Shown: one piece after another, positions 18,660-27,663 of the stretch
Numbering within the stretch: position 1 is the first letter of the stretch
Layout: every line of letters begins with the position of its first letter
NCBI RefSeq assembly: GCF_024199925.1
Contig: NZ_JANADR010000001.1
Span: 8,621,501 to 8,685,500, forward strand
DNA: 64,000 nucleotides
Source: Bradyrhizobium sp. CCGUVB1N3
GTDB taxonomy: Bacteria; Pseudomonadota; Alphaproteobacteria; Rhizobiales; Xanthobacteraceae
Reading direction: 5' to 3'
Notes under the pieces: generated by a model
What the model was told of the DNA's origin: nothing
What the model saw: only the letters and a program-made list of their open reading frames with translations
The model's database searches: none
Position numbers and translations under genes: made by a program

Positions 18660-18970
18660 TCCCCACGTCCATTGCGTCGTTCCGGGTGGCGGCCTCTCGC
18701 CCGATGGCGCGCGCTGGATCGGCAGCCGACCAAACTTCTTCCTGGCCATCAAACCGCTCGCCCGGCTGTCCAGACGCCTGTTCCTCGAACGTCTGACCTC
18801 CGCCTTCGACGCTGGCACCCTGAACTTCTTCAGCGATCTCGCATCCCTGGCGGAGCCTGCTGCCTTCGCAGCTCACCTCGTCGCTATGCGACGCATCAAC
18901 TGGGTCGTCTACGCCAAACGGCCGTTCGGCGGCCCCGCGCAGGTGCTGGCCTATCTCGGCCGCTCGCATC
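18660..18970 (+). pseudogene. IS91-family transposase fragment
   Basis: The frame reads NPHVHCVVPGGGLSPDGARW, RPNFFLAIKPLARLSRRLFL and NWVVYAKRPFGGPAQVLAYL. The HVHCVVPGGGL motif is typical of the Y2 transposases of IS91 elements. The Tyr-bearing end is lost. Confidence 0.8.
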
Positions 18971-19095
18971 CATCGTGGCGACCTGTAAGATCAACGACGT
19001 CAACCCGGTCGCCTACATCGCCAAAACGCTCACGGCGATCATCGCCGGCCATCCCCAAAAGCGAAATCGACGACCTCATGCCATGGCGGTTCCGC
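18971..19095 (+). pseudogene. IS66 TnpC C-terminal remnant
   Basis: The frame reads ATCKINDVNPVAYIAKTLTA then IIAGHPQ before shifting to DDLMPWRF, the terminal region of IS66 TnpC. It directly follows the IS91 fragment. Confidence 0.6.
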
Positions 19096-19312
19096 AAAAC
19101 ATTTACGAGCGATTGCGACGCCAACATTCTAAGCCTGATGCGAGAGGGCTTCGCGGCGAGGTTGACCATTAAGAACGGACGAGCGCGTAGTCAATGACAT
19201 CTTGATGGCGGGCCGGAAGAACTGGAACAACATAAGGGGTAAAAATCGCGTTGTCTTGCGAACGCCTCGGCCACGCCGTTTTCTGCTTCCGAACCATATC
19301 TTGCGTGCGTCT

Positions 19313-20623
19313 TTACCGCTCACGCCAAGCGTGCATCAACTGATCCGAAAGCGGCTTGACAAGGTAAGACATGACTGTGCGCTGACCGGTTTGAATGAAG
19401 GCTTCGACGGGCATCCCGGCGATCAGCTTCACGCTCTTTAGCCGTGCGACCTGCCCGCTTGGTACGGCGATGCGGGCCAGATAGAAGCTTGCTCCGCTCT
19501 TCTCATTTACCGTGACATCGGCGGACATGTGGACCACTTCGCCGTTGAGCTGCGGAGTGGTGCGCTGGTTGAGAGCCGTGAAACGTAACAGCACAGGCTG
19601 GCCCAGTGATACACGATCAATTTCCTCCGGAGCGATGTGCACCTCTACGACAAGGCAGTCTCGGGCGGGAACTATTAGCATGATTGGCTCGCCGGCACTG
19701 ATGACACCGCTGACAGTGTGGACTGCTAGCTGATGCACCGTGCCGTCCTGTGGCGCGCGGATGTCCACACGGTTGAGCTGATCCTCAGCGGCCACTCGTT
19801 TCTCGACCAGTTCCGCGGTCTTTGCACGAATCTCGGCGAGTTCCCGTCCCACTTCAGTGCGGAGATCCTGATCGACCTGCATGATCCGCAGCGTGGTCTC
19901 GGTAATCCGGCCTCTGGCTTCGGCGATCGCGGCGACCAGCGCGCCCCGTTCACCGTGCAGGCGCGTTGCGTCTCGCTCGAGGGCCGTGACCCGCGTGATC
20001 TGGACGAGGTGCTTGCTCCACAACTCGCGGACGCCGGTGAGCTCCCGGCTGATGAACGTTGTCTCGCGATCTTTCGCCTGAATCTGCTCATCCAGCCCAC
20101 GGATCTGCTCCAGAAGTTGGCCCGTGCGCTCGTTGAGTTGCGCTTTCTTGCCGGCGCTGGCGGCGCGCCGAAGCTCAAATAGCTCGCGCTCGCCGGCGAT
20201 CACCCGCGCTACGTCCGGATCTAACGCGCGCGCGGCAAGCTCGGCGGGAAGGTCGAGGTGATTTTCGTCGTCGCGCTCTGCCTCGAGTCTAGCTTGGCGC
20301 GCCGCCAGTTCGGTCAGGTTCTTAATGAGGATCAGGAGATTGGCGCGCGTTACCGTCTCATCAAGCCGCACCACCACGTCACCGGCCTTCACCTCGGCGC
20401 CCTCACGCACGTTGAGTCGGGTGACAACGCCGCCAGTCGGGTGCTGTACCTTCTTGATATAGCTGTCGACCACTAGCATGCCGGACGCAATAACCGCACC
20501 GGAAAGTTCGGTCGTGGCTGCCCAGGCGCCGAAGCCGCCGGCGAGCACAATGACACCCGCGAGGGCGGCGCACATGTGCCGGCGGATCGAGAGCGAAACC
20601 GCGCCCACCGGGTCGCGCTTCAT
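19313..20623 (-). CDS. HlyD/PrtE-type type I secretion periplasmic adaptor
   Basis: A 436-residue membrane fusion protein. It has an N-terminal transmembrane helix (about 16-36), a lipoyl-like half (KKVQHPTGGVVTRLNVREGA), a long coiled coil (about 100-290), the returning lipoyl half (VDIRAPQDGTVHQLAVHTVS) and a beta-barrel region. This is the PrtE/HlyD adaptor layout, linking an inner-membrane ABC exporter to a TolC-type channel. Its start overlaps the exporter stop by 4 bp, so the two are one operon. No TolC gene is present in the window; an outside one must serve. Its position next to the Nif11 precursor suggests it exports the modified peptide. Confidence 0.88.
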   Translation of the reverse strand: MKRDPVGAVSLSIRRHMCAALAGVIVLAGGFGAWAATTELSGAVIASGMLVVDSYIKKVQHPTGGVVTRLNVREGAEVKAGDVVVRLDETVTRANLLILIKNLTELAARQARLEAERDDENHLDLPAELAARALDPDVARVIAGERELFELRRAASAGKKAQLNERTGQLLEQIRGLDEQIQAKDRETTFISRELTGVRELWSKHLVQITRVTALERDATRLHGERGALVAAIAEARGRITETTLRIMQVDQDLRTEVGRELAEIRAKTAELVEKRVAAEDQLNRVDIRAPQDGTVHQLAVHTVSGVISAGEPIMLIVPARDCLVVEVHIAPEEIDRVSLGQPVLLRFTALNQRTTPQLNGEVVHMSADVTVNEKSGASFYLARIAVPSGQVARLKSVKLIAGMPVEAFIQTGQRTVMSYLVKPLSDQLMHAWRER

Positions 20624-22380
20624 TGGCTCGCCTCCTCGATTACCACCTTACGCGGTGGTACTGGTGCCGAACGCAGGGTCATCTTGGCCAGCAGCCGATC
20701 CTTCGGCCCAAGCGCCTGCACGCGCCCCTCAGACATCACCATTAGCTGGTCCACCGCGACGAGCGCGGTGGTGCAATGTGCGACGACAATGACAATGCCG
20801 CGCCGCGCTCGCACTGCCATCATGGCTCGTGTCAGGGCTTCGTCGCCCTCAGCGTCGAGATTGGAGTTGGGTTCGTCGAGTACTAGCAGGAACGGATCGC
20901 GGTAGAGCGCCCGCGCGAGCGCGATGCGCTGGCGTTGCCCTGCAGAGATTGACGATCCGTCCTCGCCAATTTGCGTGTCGTAGCCGTTCGGCAGTCGCAG
21001 CACCATCTCGTGCACACCGGCCGCGGTTGCGGCGGCGATCGTCGCCTCCGAGTCGGCGTAGGGATCAAACCGGGCGATGTTTTGCGCTACCGTGCCCGCG
21101 AACAGCTCGATGTCCTGCGGTAGATAGCCGATATGTCGGCCGAGCGCCTCCGAATTCCACTGTTCGAGGGCGGCGCCATCGAGCCGCACCTTGCCGCCCA
21201 AAGGCGCCCACACGCCAACCATCGCCCGCACCAGCGATGACTTGCCCGAGGCGCTCGGGCCGACGATGCCGAGGCCCTGTCCTGGCTTCAGTGCGAAGGA
21301 AGCTTCACGCACCACCACGCGCTGTTCGCCGGGCGGCAGTACTGAGACGGCCTCGACGGTGAAGACTCTGCACGGCGGCGGCAGTGGTGTTTTCTCCTCC
21401 TCGGCCGGGAGCTGGACCCAGTACTGCTGCAGACGTGTCCAGCTCTGCCGGGCGCGAAGCAGGCTTTTCCAGTGGGCGATGGTGAGTTCAATGGGGGCGA
21501 GTGCGCGCGACGTGAGGATGGCCCCGGCGATGATTATTCCGGCGGTTGCCTCTTGGCGAATAACCAGATAAGCGCCGACGCCAAGCACAGCAGATTGCAG
21601 GACCATGCGCAGGACCTTGGAAGTGGAGCCGAAGCCGGCAGCGATGTCAGCAGTACGCCGCTGGGAGGCCATGTAGCTGTCGTTGACCTCGGCCCACCGC
21701 GTGGCGAGGTGCCCGCGCATGCCCATGGCCTGCAGCACCTCAGCGTTTCGGCGGCTAGCCTCGGCCAGTACGTTACGCTGCGCCACACGCTGGGTCGTCT
21801 CCTTCGTCTGCGCGCGCGTCAGACGGTCGGTGAAAAGAGTCAACGAAATCAGCACCAGCGAGCCGACCAGCGCCGTGATCCCGAGCATTGGATGGAATAG
21901 GAAGCAGATTGTGAGATAGAATGGGATCCAGGGTAGGTCGAACAGAGCCGTCGGGCCAAGCCCGGAGAGGTAGCTGCGCACGTGATCAAGATCGTGCACC
22001 GGCTGCAGTCCGTCGCCGCTCGCCCTAGCGCACAGCGGCAAGCGCGCGATGACGTCGTAGGCTCGCGCCGAGAACATACGATCAAGCCACTCGCCCATCC
22101 GGATGAGAATGCGTCCGCGCAGAATCTCGAGGAAGGCCTGCAACAAATAGAGGCCAACTGCGAGCACCGTGAGGCCGATGAGCGTCGGCACACTGCGGCT
22201 GGGCACGACGCGATCATACACTTCAAGCATAAAGAAGGAGCCTGTCAAATACAGAACATTCAGCATCGCGGTGATCAGGCCGAGTCCGACCAGTACGCCG
22301 CGGCCGGCGCGGAGCAGCTCGTGCGCGCGCGGCGGCCGATTCTCTTCTCTCGCCCGGCGGTCTCCAGAGCTTGTCGCCAT
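20620..22380 (-). CDS. type I secretion ABC exporter (permease-ATPase)
   Basis: From the ATG at 22380 (MATSSGDRRAREENRPPRAH) this is a 586-residue PrtD-like half transporter. Five or six membrane helices occupy about 30-310. The ATPase shows Walker A GPSASGKS (374-381), signature SAGQRQR (479-485), Walker B LLVLDEP (498-504) and the H-loop His (535). The frame is open to 22509, but those residues are unlike the family. There is no N-terminal C39 peptidase domain, so this exporter cannot cut a double-glycine leader itself. It is transcribed away from the precursor gene across a 986-bp gap. Confidence 0.87.
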   Translation of the reverse strand: MATSSGDRRAREENRPPRAHELLRAGRGVLVGLGLITAMLNVLYLTGSFFMLEVYDRVVPSRSVPTLIGLTVLAVGLYLLQAFLEILRGRILIRMGEWLDRMFSARAYDVIARLPLCARASGDGLQPVHDLDHVRSYLSGLGPTALFDLPWIPFYLTICFLFHPMLGITALVGSLVLISLTLFTDRLTRAQTKETTQRVAQRNVLAEASRRNAEVLQAMGMRGHLATRWAEVNDSYMASQRRTADIAAGFGSTSKVLRMVLQSAVLGVGAYLVIRQEATAGIIIAGAILTSRALAPIELTIAHWKSLLRARQSWTRLQQYWVQLPAEEEKTPLPPPCRVFTVEAVSVLPPGEQRVVVREASFALKPGQGLGIVGPSASGKSSLVRAMVGVWAPLGGKVRLDGAALEQWNSEALGRHIGYLPQDIELFAGTVAQNIARFDPYADSEATIAAATAAGVHEMVLRLPNGYDTQIGEDGSSISAGQRQRIALARALYRDPFLLVLDEPNSNLDAEGDEALTRAMMAVRARRGIVIVVAHCTTALVAVDQLMVMSEGRVQALGPKDRLLAKMTLRSAPVPPRKVVIEEASQ

Positions 22381-23272
22381 TTCTTGACCAGCATAACAAC
22401 CGACGCCACTACGCGCACGGGGAAGATCACTGGAACAGCGGCCAACCTCCTCGGGATACCCAACAACCCGGCCGCACCTCGCGGCGATTGCCTCGACGAG
22501 GCGCCCCACCAGACGGCGAGAGTATCCGGCACTGGACTACTCCGCAGCAAGACAGTGTGACCACGGGTGGCTCTTGCTACACATGGCAGTGTCGCCTGCC
22601 GACTCGCAACCACGGAGCGTGCGCCACATTCAGTCGGTTCAACGCTGCCAGGACTCCTGGTCCGCAGGGGCAAGAAATGGCTACCAGCAGCATGTATACT
22701 CGGGCCGAGCACGAAGCAGCCCTTCCTCTCAGAGGGGCGCCGGTGTGTGTGCCAAGAAACACATAGGAAGGCGAGCTTGCGTTCAGCCCGTGATCCCTTT
22801 GTGCTCGGGCATGACCGAGAAGCAGAGCTATGGGCAAACTGACAACGCTCGATGCACCAATGCCCGTTACAGCCGAATGTGGTTTGCGCTGATGAGGATC
22901 GGTCCGCGTACTACTGTTCTCTTCACCGTGCTCGGCTCTTGAGAGAATCCGGTCGGCTCGCGGCGGGCCTCAGGCCGACGGACCACTTGTTGAATCGCGA
23001 TAGCATTTCATCAGGGCTGCCTTGTAAGTCTTCCGTGCACTTATCGATGCCATGGGTATCTCCCAGAAGTAGCGCGTCCATTCGAGCGCAAACCTAATAG
23101 CTGCAATCTACCTAATAGCAATCTAAAAGGCTGATGACTCCCAAATCTAGTAGGGCACTGCGGACGCCTGATGGGTCGGACCCACTCTCAATCATTCGTT
23201 TCGTCGCGACAACGTGTGTCCACAAGCCGACGCTGCTCACGGCGAAACAATGCGATTCTCAGTGATTTGCAG
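22381..23272. other. long divergent intergenic region
   Basis: No convincing gene is seen; frames here are short and of shadow composition. The segment presumably holds promoters for the exporter operon (leftwards) and upstream control sites of the RiPP operon (rightwards). A direct repeat CCTAATAGC...CAATCT occurs at 23093-23109 and 23111-23124. TGT-N10-ACG at 23217-23232 is one base off the NifA upstream site TGT-N10-ACA. Confidence 0.45.
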
Positions 23273-23290
23273 TTTGGCGCGGCGCTTGCA
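23273..23290 (+). promoter_or_regulatory. sigma-54 (-24/-12) promoter of the RiPP operon
   Basis: TTTGGCGCGGCGCTTGCA contains GG at 23276-23277 and GC at 23288-23289 with exactly 10 bases between, and matches TGGCACG-N4-TTGCA at all but one position (G for A in CACG). Transcription would begin near 23301, giving a 66-nt leader with GGAGGG before the ATG at 23367. Sigma-54 needs an activator, NifA being the obvious candidate in a symbiont. Confidence 0.7.
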
Positions 23291-23366
23291 TTGCTCTCGG
23301 TGTCATCACCGATCCCCTAGGGCGATCGGGGCGCTTGACGACATCGAGAAATCCGGAGGGTGAGAC

Positions 23367-23723
23367 ATGTCACGAGCCGAGGTAGAGCGATTCGTCAATG
23401 ATCTGTCAAATGACGCTAATCTGCTAGAAAACGTAAGGCCGAGCGCGACAGGTCTTGGGTCGCTTGTAGCGAGCGGAAATAGCCGCGGCTACACCTTCAC
23501 CCTTGACGAAGCTAAAGACCACCTCCGATCGATCGGCGTACAGACGGCGACGACTAAGCCTTTCGACACGCTGGCAAGCGACACCGCGACTTCAACTGTG
23601 CAGTCAGCTGAGGTTGTTACCTCTGTTGTGGAGGCAGCAGAGGTCACCACCACCACGGTGCAAGACGTGGAAGCGGCCACTACCGTCACTGCGGTAGCTG
23701 AGGCAGTTGTGGTCTTAGTTTGA
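23367..23723 (+). CDS. Nif11-type RiPP precursor peptide
   Basis: A 118-residue protein. Residues 1-58 fit a Nif11-like leader: EVERFVNDLSNDANLLENV, then a GYTFTLDEAKDHL segment. Residues 77-118 form a cysteine-free core made of 14 Val, 9 Thr, 8 Ala and 5 Glu among 42 residues. It has an imperfect 20-residue repeat (TVQSAE at 77, TVQDVE at 97) and ends AVVVLV. The absence of Cys rules out lanthionine or sulfur-to-carbon bridges. Beta-branched Val/Thr runs are the favoured substrates of PoyD-type epimerases and methylating radical SAM enzymes, which are encoded next. No clear GG or GA cleavage site is visible. The leader assignment is by pattern. Confidence 0.8.
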   Translation: MSRAEVERFVNDLSNDANLLENVRPSATGLGSLVASGNSRGYTFTLDEAKDHLRSIGVQTATTKPFDTLASDTATSTVQSAEVVTSVVEAAEVTTTTVQDVEAATTVTAVAEAVVVLV

Positions 23724-23750
23724 ACGCGTTTCTTGCGCCGGTGAGCGCGC

Positions 23751-23775
23751 CGGCCCGCTGCTCAATAACGGGCCG
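23751..23775 (+). terminator. attenuator-like hairpin after the precursor gene
   Basis: CGGCCCG (23751-23757) pairs with CGGGCCG (23769-23775) across an 11-base loop, in the 73-bp gap between precursor and epimerase. There is no U tract. Such hairpins in RiPP operons let precursor mRNA exceed enzyme mRNA. Confidence 0.45.
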
Positions 23776-23796
23776 CAGAGGTCATGAAGGTGATCC

Positions 23797-25383
23797 ATGG
23801 AGGTTGCGCCGCTCCGCCTGCAAGAAGACATCTCAGCACAAACCAACGTGATGCGCCCGTTTGCCGCGGAACGCTATCGCCAGATCTTTGACCGACGCAT
23901 TCCCGAGCAGTTGCGCACGTTGTCACATATCAAGCGCTTCATGGAGCGGCTGGTAGGGGACCTTGGGTTCCGCAGGGAGCTTTCGGAAAATATTAACGCC
24001 CCTCGATTCGTAAGCGACCGTTACGGTATCGAAGTCGATCCGATGGAAATGTTGCCGCTCTGGCGCGGTACCCACCTGAAATACCGCTTTAAGCCGGAGT
24101 GTGCATCGTGGCCGCTGGCCGTGATGTGGGACGAGTATATAAGGGAGATGTTGCATCATCGCGACCTCTTGCGCGACGAAGGCGAAATGTCGAGGGTCAA
24201 CCCGCGCTTTCATGCTTGGCGCGAGCGCCAAATCCGCCGCTGCAACGAGGAGTTAGGAGGATCAGCGATGTCGGTTACGCACCCCGTAATAGCTTTCGAG
24301 CTAAGCGAAGGCTGCAGCATCGGTTGTTGGTTCTGCGGCCTCTCGGCCGGTCGTTTCAAGGGATATTACGAATACAGCGAGGAGCATGCAGAGCTTTGGC
24401 GCGGCGTGGTTGGTGTCGCAAGCGAGATGTTTGGTTCGGCAGCCCGGACTGGCTTCTGCTACTGGGCCACGGATCCTATGGACAATCCGCAGTACGACCG
24501 CTTTCTGTTCGATTACTATCAGATCACAGGCGCGCTGCCACAAACAACAACAGCCGCCCCTCTCAAAGATCAGGCGCTCACCAGGCGCGTGCTCGAACTG
24601 TTTAGGCGATATCGTACTGTGACGAATCGCTTCTCGGTTCTGAGCACAACTCACCTCAACCAGATTCACGCGGCTTTTTCGCCTGAGGAGCTAATGGGCG
24701 TCGAACTCATTCTGCAGGGTAAAGAGGCGCTGACTGCAAAAGCGTTCGCCGGGCGCGCGCGAGAACGAAAGGAAAAGCTTAGAGATGCCAACAAAGACGA
24801 TGCAATTGGGGTGCCGGAACGCAATCATACGACGATCGCCTGCGTTTCCGGCTTCCTTGTGAATATGCTGCGGGGGCGCGTGCAGTTAGTGACGCCGGTG
24901 CCAGGCAGCAGTCGCTGGCCTCTCGGTTACCGTGTTGTGGCTGAACATTTCTTCCGGACGGCCAACGAGTTCCATGACGGGCTGCAAAGAATAATCGATC
25001 AACATATGTTCGCATGTCTCCCTCCCGATCTGCCGATCCGATTCCGCAGAGACCTGCATTACGAGGCAGGGATCCCACACTTTCATCTTCGTTCACGCAA
25101 CATGCAACACCGGGTAATCGACAACCTCGCTCCACTCTCCGTTGGCGATCTAATCGCGGGTGGCAACTGCACAGCGTCCGAGCTGGTTAGGCGGATCACA
25201 GCCGACGGAAGAGGCGTGCTTGCAATTGCTGACCTGCTGGACAAGCTGTACAGCGCTGGATTAATTGAGGAGGACCTCGACGATTGTTTCGTTTCGCAGG
25301 CCAGCAAGGACCTGCCGGGTCGCATCGAAGCGGCCAACCGCGCGGCTCCCAACATGCGAGTGGATCATGCCGAGCCGCGTTAA
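23797..25383 (+). CDS. PoyD-type radical SAM peptide epimerase
   Basis: A 528-residue radical SAM protein. The [4Fe-4S] motif is CSIGCWFC (Cys173, Cys177, Cys180), preceded by IAFELSEG. The following GLSAGRFKGYYEY, FCYWATDPMDNPQYDRFLFD and IACVSGFLVNML blocks are those of the RiPP amino-acid epimerase family (PoyD, OspD). These enzymes abstract the alpha hydrogen of L residues in a precursor and return one from a Cys, giving D residues. Cys349 in IACVSGF is a candidate donor, by position only. The C-terminal 80 residues (LIAGGNCTASELVRRI onward) look like a winged-helix peptide-recognition part. It follows the precursor by 73 bp in the same operon. Confidence 0.85.
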   Translation: MEVAPLRLQEDISAQTNVMRPFAAERYRQIFDRRIPEQLRTLSHIKRFMERLVGDLGFRRELSENINAPRFVSDRYGIEVDPMEMLPLWRGTHLKYRFKPECASWPLAVMWDEYIREMLHHRDLLRDEGEMSRVNPRFHAWRERQIRRCNEELGGSAMSVTHPVIAFELSEGCSIGCWFCGLSAGRFKGYYEYSEEHAELWRGVVGVASEMFGSAARTGFCYWATDPMDNPQYDRFLFDYYQITGALPQTTTAAPLKDQALTRRVLELFRRYRTVTNRFSVLSTTHLNQIHAAFSPEELMGVELILQGKEALTAKAFAGRARERKEKLRDANKDDAIGVPERNHTTIACVSGFLVNMLRGRVQLVTPVPGSSRWPLGYRVVAEHFFRTANEFHDGLQRIIDQHMFACLPPDLPIRFRRDLHYEAGIPHFHLRSRNMQHRVIDNLAPLSVGDLIAGGNCTASELVRRITADGRGVLAIADLLDKLYSAGLIEEDLDDCFVSQASKDLPGRIEAANRAAPNMRVDHAEPR

Positions 25384-25685
25384 GGAACAAGAGACCAGCC
25401 AGAGCGACCTGCGGATCTTGGCGTCCCGCAAGGGGCCTGGGGACAGCCGGTCGGGAGCCTCGTGACGTGATGGCAGAAGTCGCCATCGCTGTGCGTCACA
25501 CCTTTGCTAAAGAGGTTGAAGATGCCGCGGCTATCGCTAGCTTGTGGCCTGCGACTGTCTGACTAAGGCACGGCCTGCACAAAGCGTAAGGGGCAGGCAT
25601 GCTTGACACCAGTCTCAATCTGCGGTGCCGATCTAAAGCCATCATCATAGACGTCCAGAGAGTTCCTCAGTGAAGGTGGAATGTG
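25384..25685. other. intergenic region between the radical SAM genes
   Basis: Three hundred bases without a recognised gene. A 30-codon frame at 25470-25562 (MAEVAIAVRHTFAKEVEDAA...) has no convincing ribosome site. No terminator with a U tract was seen. Confidence 0.4.
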
Positions 25686-27663
25686 ATGAGTTCTGATGTG
25701 CCAATCGTTCTAGTCAACATGCCGATGTCGGCGGTTGAACGACCATCGCTGGCGCTTGGTCTACTGAAGTCGGTGCTGACGCAGGCCGGACTGCGATCCA
25801 GCGTAGTATACGCTAACATTTGGTTCCTGGAGTACATAGGACTTCCTGACTATCATCTCCTCGAGAGTAGCCCGCCCGAGGACGCTCTTGTTGATTGGCT
25901 GTTCGCGGGCATCGCCTTTCCCGACTTCCAACCCGACGCCGACGCTTTTCTCGACAGGTATTTTAATCGTAACCCGATGCACGCCGAGAAAGGCCTTGCC
26001 GAGCGTCGTACGAAGTTCAAAAAACTGCGATCGCTTATGGGGGAGTTTATCGATTGGACGGCTGACAAAGTGCTGATGCATCGTCCGGCCATCGTCGGGT
26101 GCACCTCTACCTTTAACCAGCATGTCCCTTCGCTCGCATTGCTGCGTCGATTGAGCGAGCGCTCGCCGGGGGGGGTCACTCTCATGGGGGGGGGCAAATT
26201 GCGAGTCGGTGATGGGGCGGACCACTCACGCTCGTTTCCCATGGGTCAATTACATCGTATCGGGCGAGGCCGACGCCCTGATGGGCGCGCTGTGTTGGGA
26301 CATCCTTCACCGTGGCAAAGACATTCCGTCGGCCGACCTCCCATTTGGCGTTTTCGGTCCGGCGCACCGCGAGGCCGGCTATCCCTCGACCTCGAGGCGC
26401 GACTTGGTGCCCAGGGCGGCAATTAAAAACATGCGAGACCTGCCGCTGCCCGATTTTTCGGACTATTTCACTGAACTTGAGCGATCGCTCTATGCCGATC
26501 GTATCCATCCCGGACTGCCGTTGGAGTTCTCTCGTGGCTGCTGGTGGGGCGAGCGCAGCCCCTGCACGTTCTGCGGGCTGAACGGCGGATCCATCACCTA
26601 CCGTCAGAAACCAGCCGAGCAAGCCGTAGAGGAAATGATTGAAATGTCGGCGCGTTACGGCTTGTCGCGTATCGAAGCAGTCGATAATATTTTGGCCATT
26701 GACTACTTCGAAAAGGCGCTGCCCTCCCTCACTGCATTACCCAAGAAGTTCGCGATCTTTTTCGAGGTCAAAGCGAATCTGAAACGCCATGAAGTAGAGA
26801 AATTGGCCGGTGCCGGCGTCCGCTGGATCCAGCCAGGTATCGAAAGCCTGGACACCCGCGTGTTGAAGTTAATGGGCAAGGGAACGACGGCAGCGCATAA
26901 TGTTCAGCTCTTAAAATGGTGCCGTCAGTACGGCGTGCGGGTCAGTTGGAGTGTGCTGTGGGGCTTCCCAGGCGAGAGCGACGCATGGTATTCAGAAATC
27001 GCCGCTTGTTTGCCGCTGTTACATCACCTGCAGCCAGGACGTACAGTGCGACTGCGATACCAACGCTATAGCCCCTATCATTACGCATCCGGAAAATACG
27101 GCCTCAAACTGCTCCCGGCGGCCTCATATCGCTACGTCTATCCCTTGTCGGAAGGCGATCTCAAGGATCAGGTTTATTACTTCGAAGACAATGAAGACAA
27201 TGATGTCGGCGGTCATTACATAGCGGGCGACGTGAACCGCCGCCCAGGGCTGCAGGCCGTTGCGCGCGGTGTTGATGCCTGGCTAAGATCTTGGTATGAG
27301 CCGAAGCGACCCATCCTGTCGATGCGGGATAGCGGCGAAGAGCTAACCGTCGAGGACACGCGGGCCATAGCAGTGGAGTGCAAACATCGCGTGAAGGGCC
27401 TCAAGCGCGAAATTCTTCTGGCCGCGGACGAAGGCGTGCCGGAAACGCTCCTGCGCAAACGTCTGGCGGCGACGAATGTAAGACAGGCTGAGATTGACGC
27501 GGGAATAGCAGAAATGACGGCTCGCAAACTGATCATACGACTCGATGGGCGGCTGGTTGGGCTTCCCCTCTGGCACCCATACCAGCCAATGCCCGGAATG
27601 ACCGCGTTCCCAGGAGGCTATTTCGACCGACGTGCAATGCCGGTGGGTATCCCCCGTGCATGA
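25686..27663 (+). CDS. RiPP-maturation radical SAM protein (B12-binding-like), frameshifted at a G tract
   Basis: Two overlapping frames make one protein of about 658 residues. The N-terminal part (PIVLVNMPMSAVERPSLALG) is the B12-binding-like domain of 'RiPP maturation radical SAM protein 1'. It runs to TLMGG, where a G9 tract (26186-26194) shifts the frame. One G fewer restores LMGGANCESVMGR, the family motif. The second part has the radical SAM cluster CWWGERSPCTFCGLNGG (CX7CX2C), QPGIESLDTRVLKLMGKGTT and a winged C-terminus. PoyB/PoyC-like relatives methylate unactivated carbons. As written the gene is broken, unless slippage in the tract corrects it or the base is a sequencing error. Confidence 0.83.

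Noticed and set aside
22510..22942. Several overlapping frames of 70-145 codons between exporter and precursor
   Set aside because: None has a ribosome site or recognisable composition, and they overlap each other on both strands.
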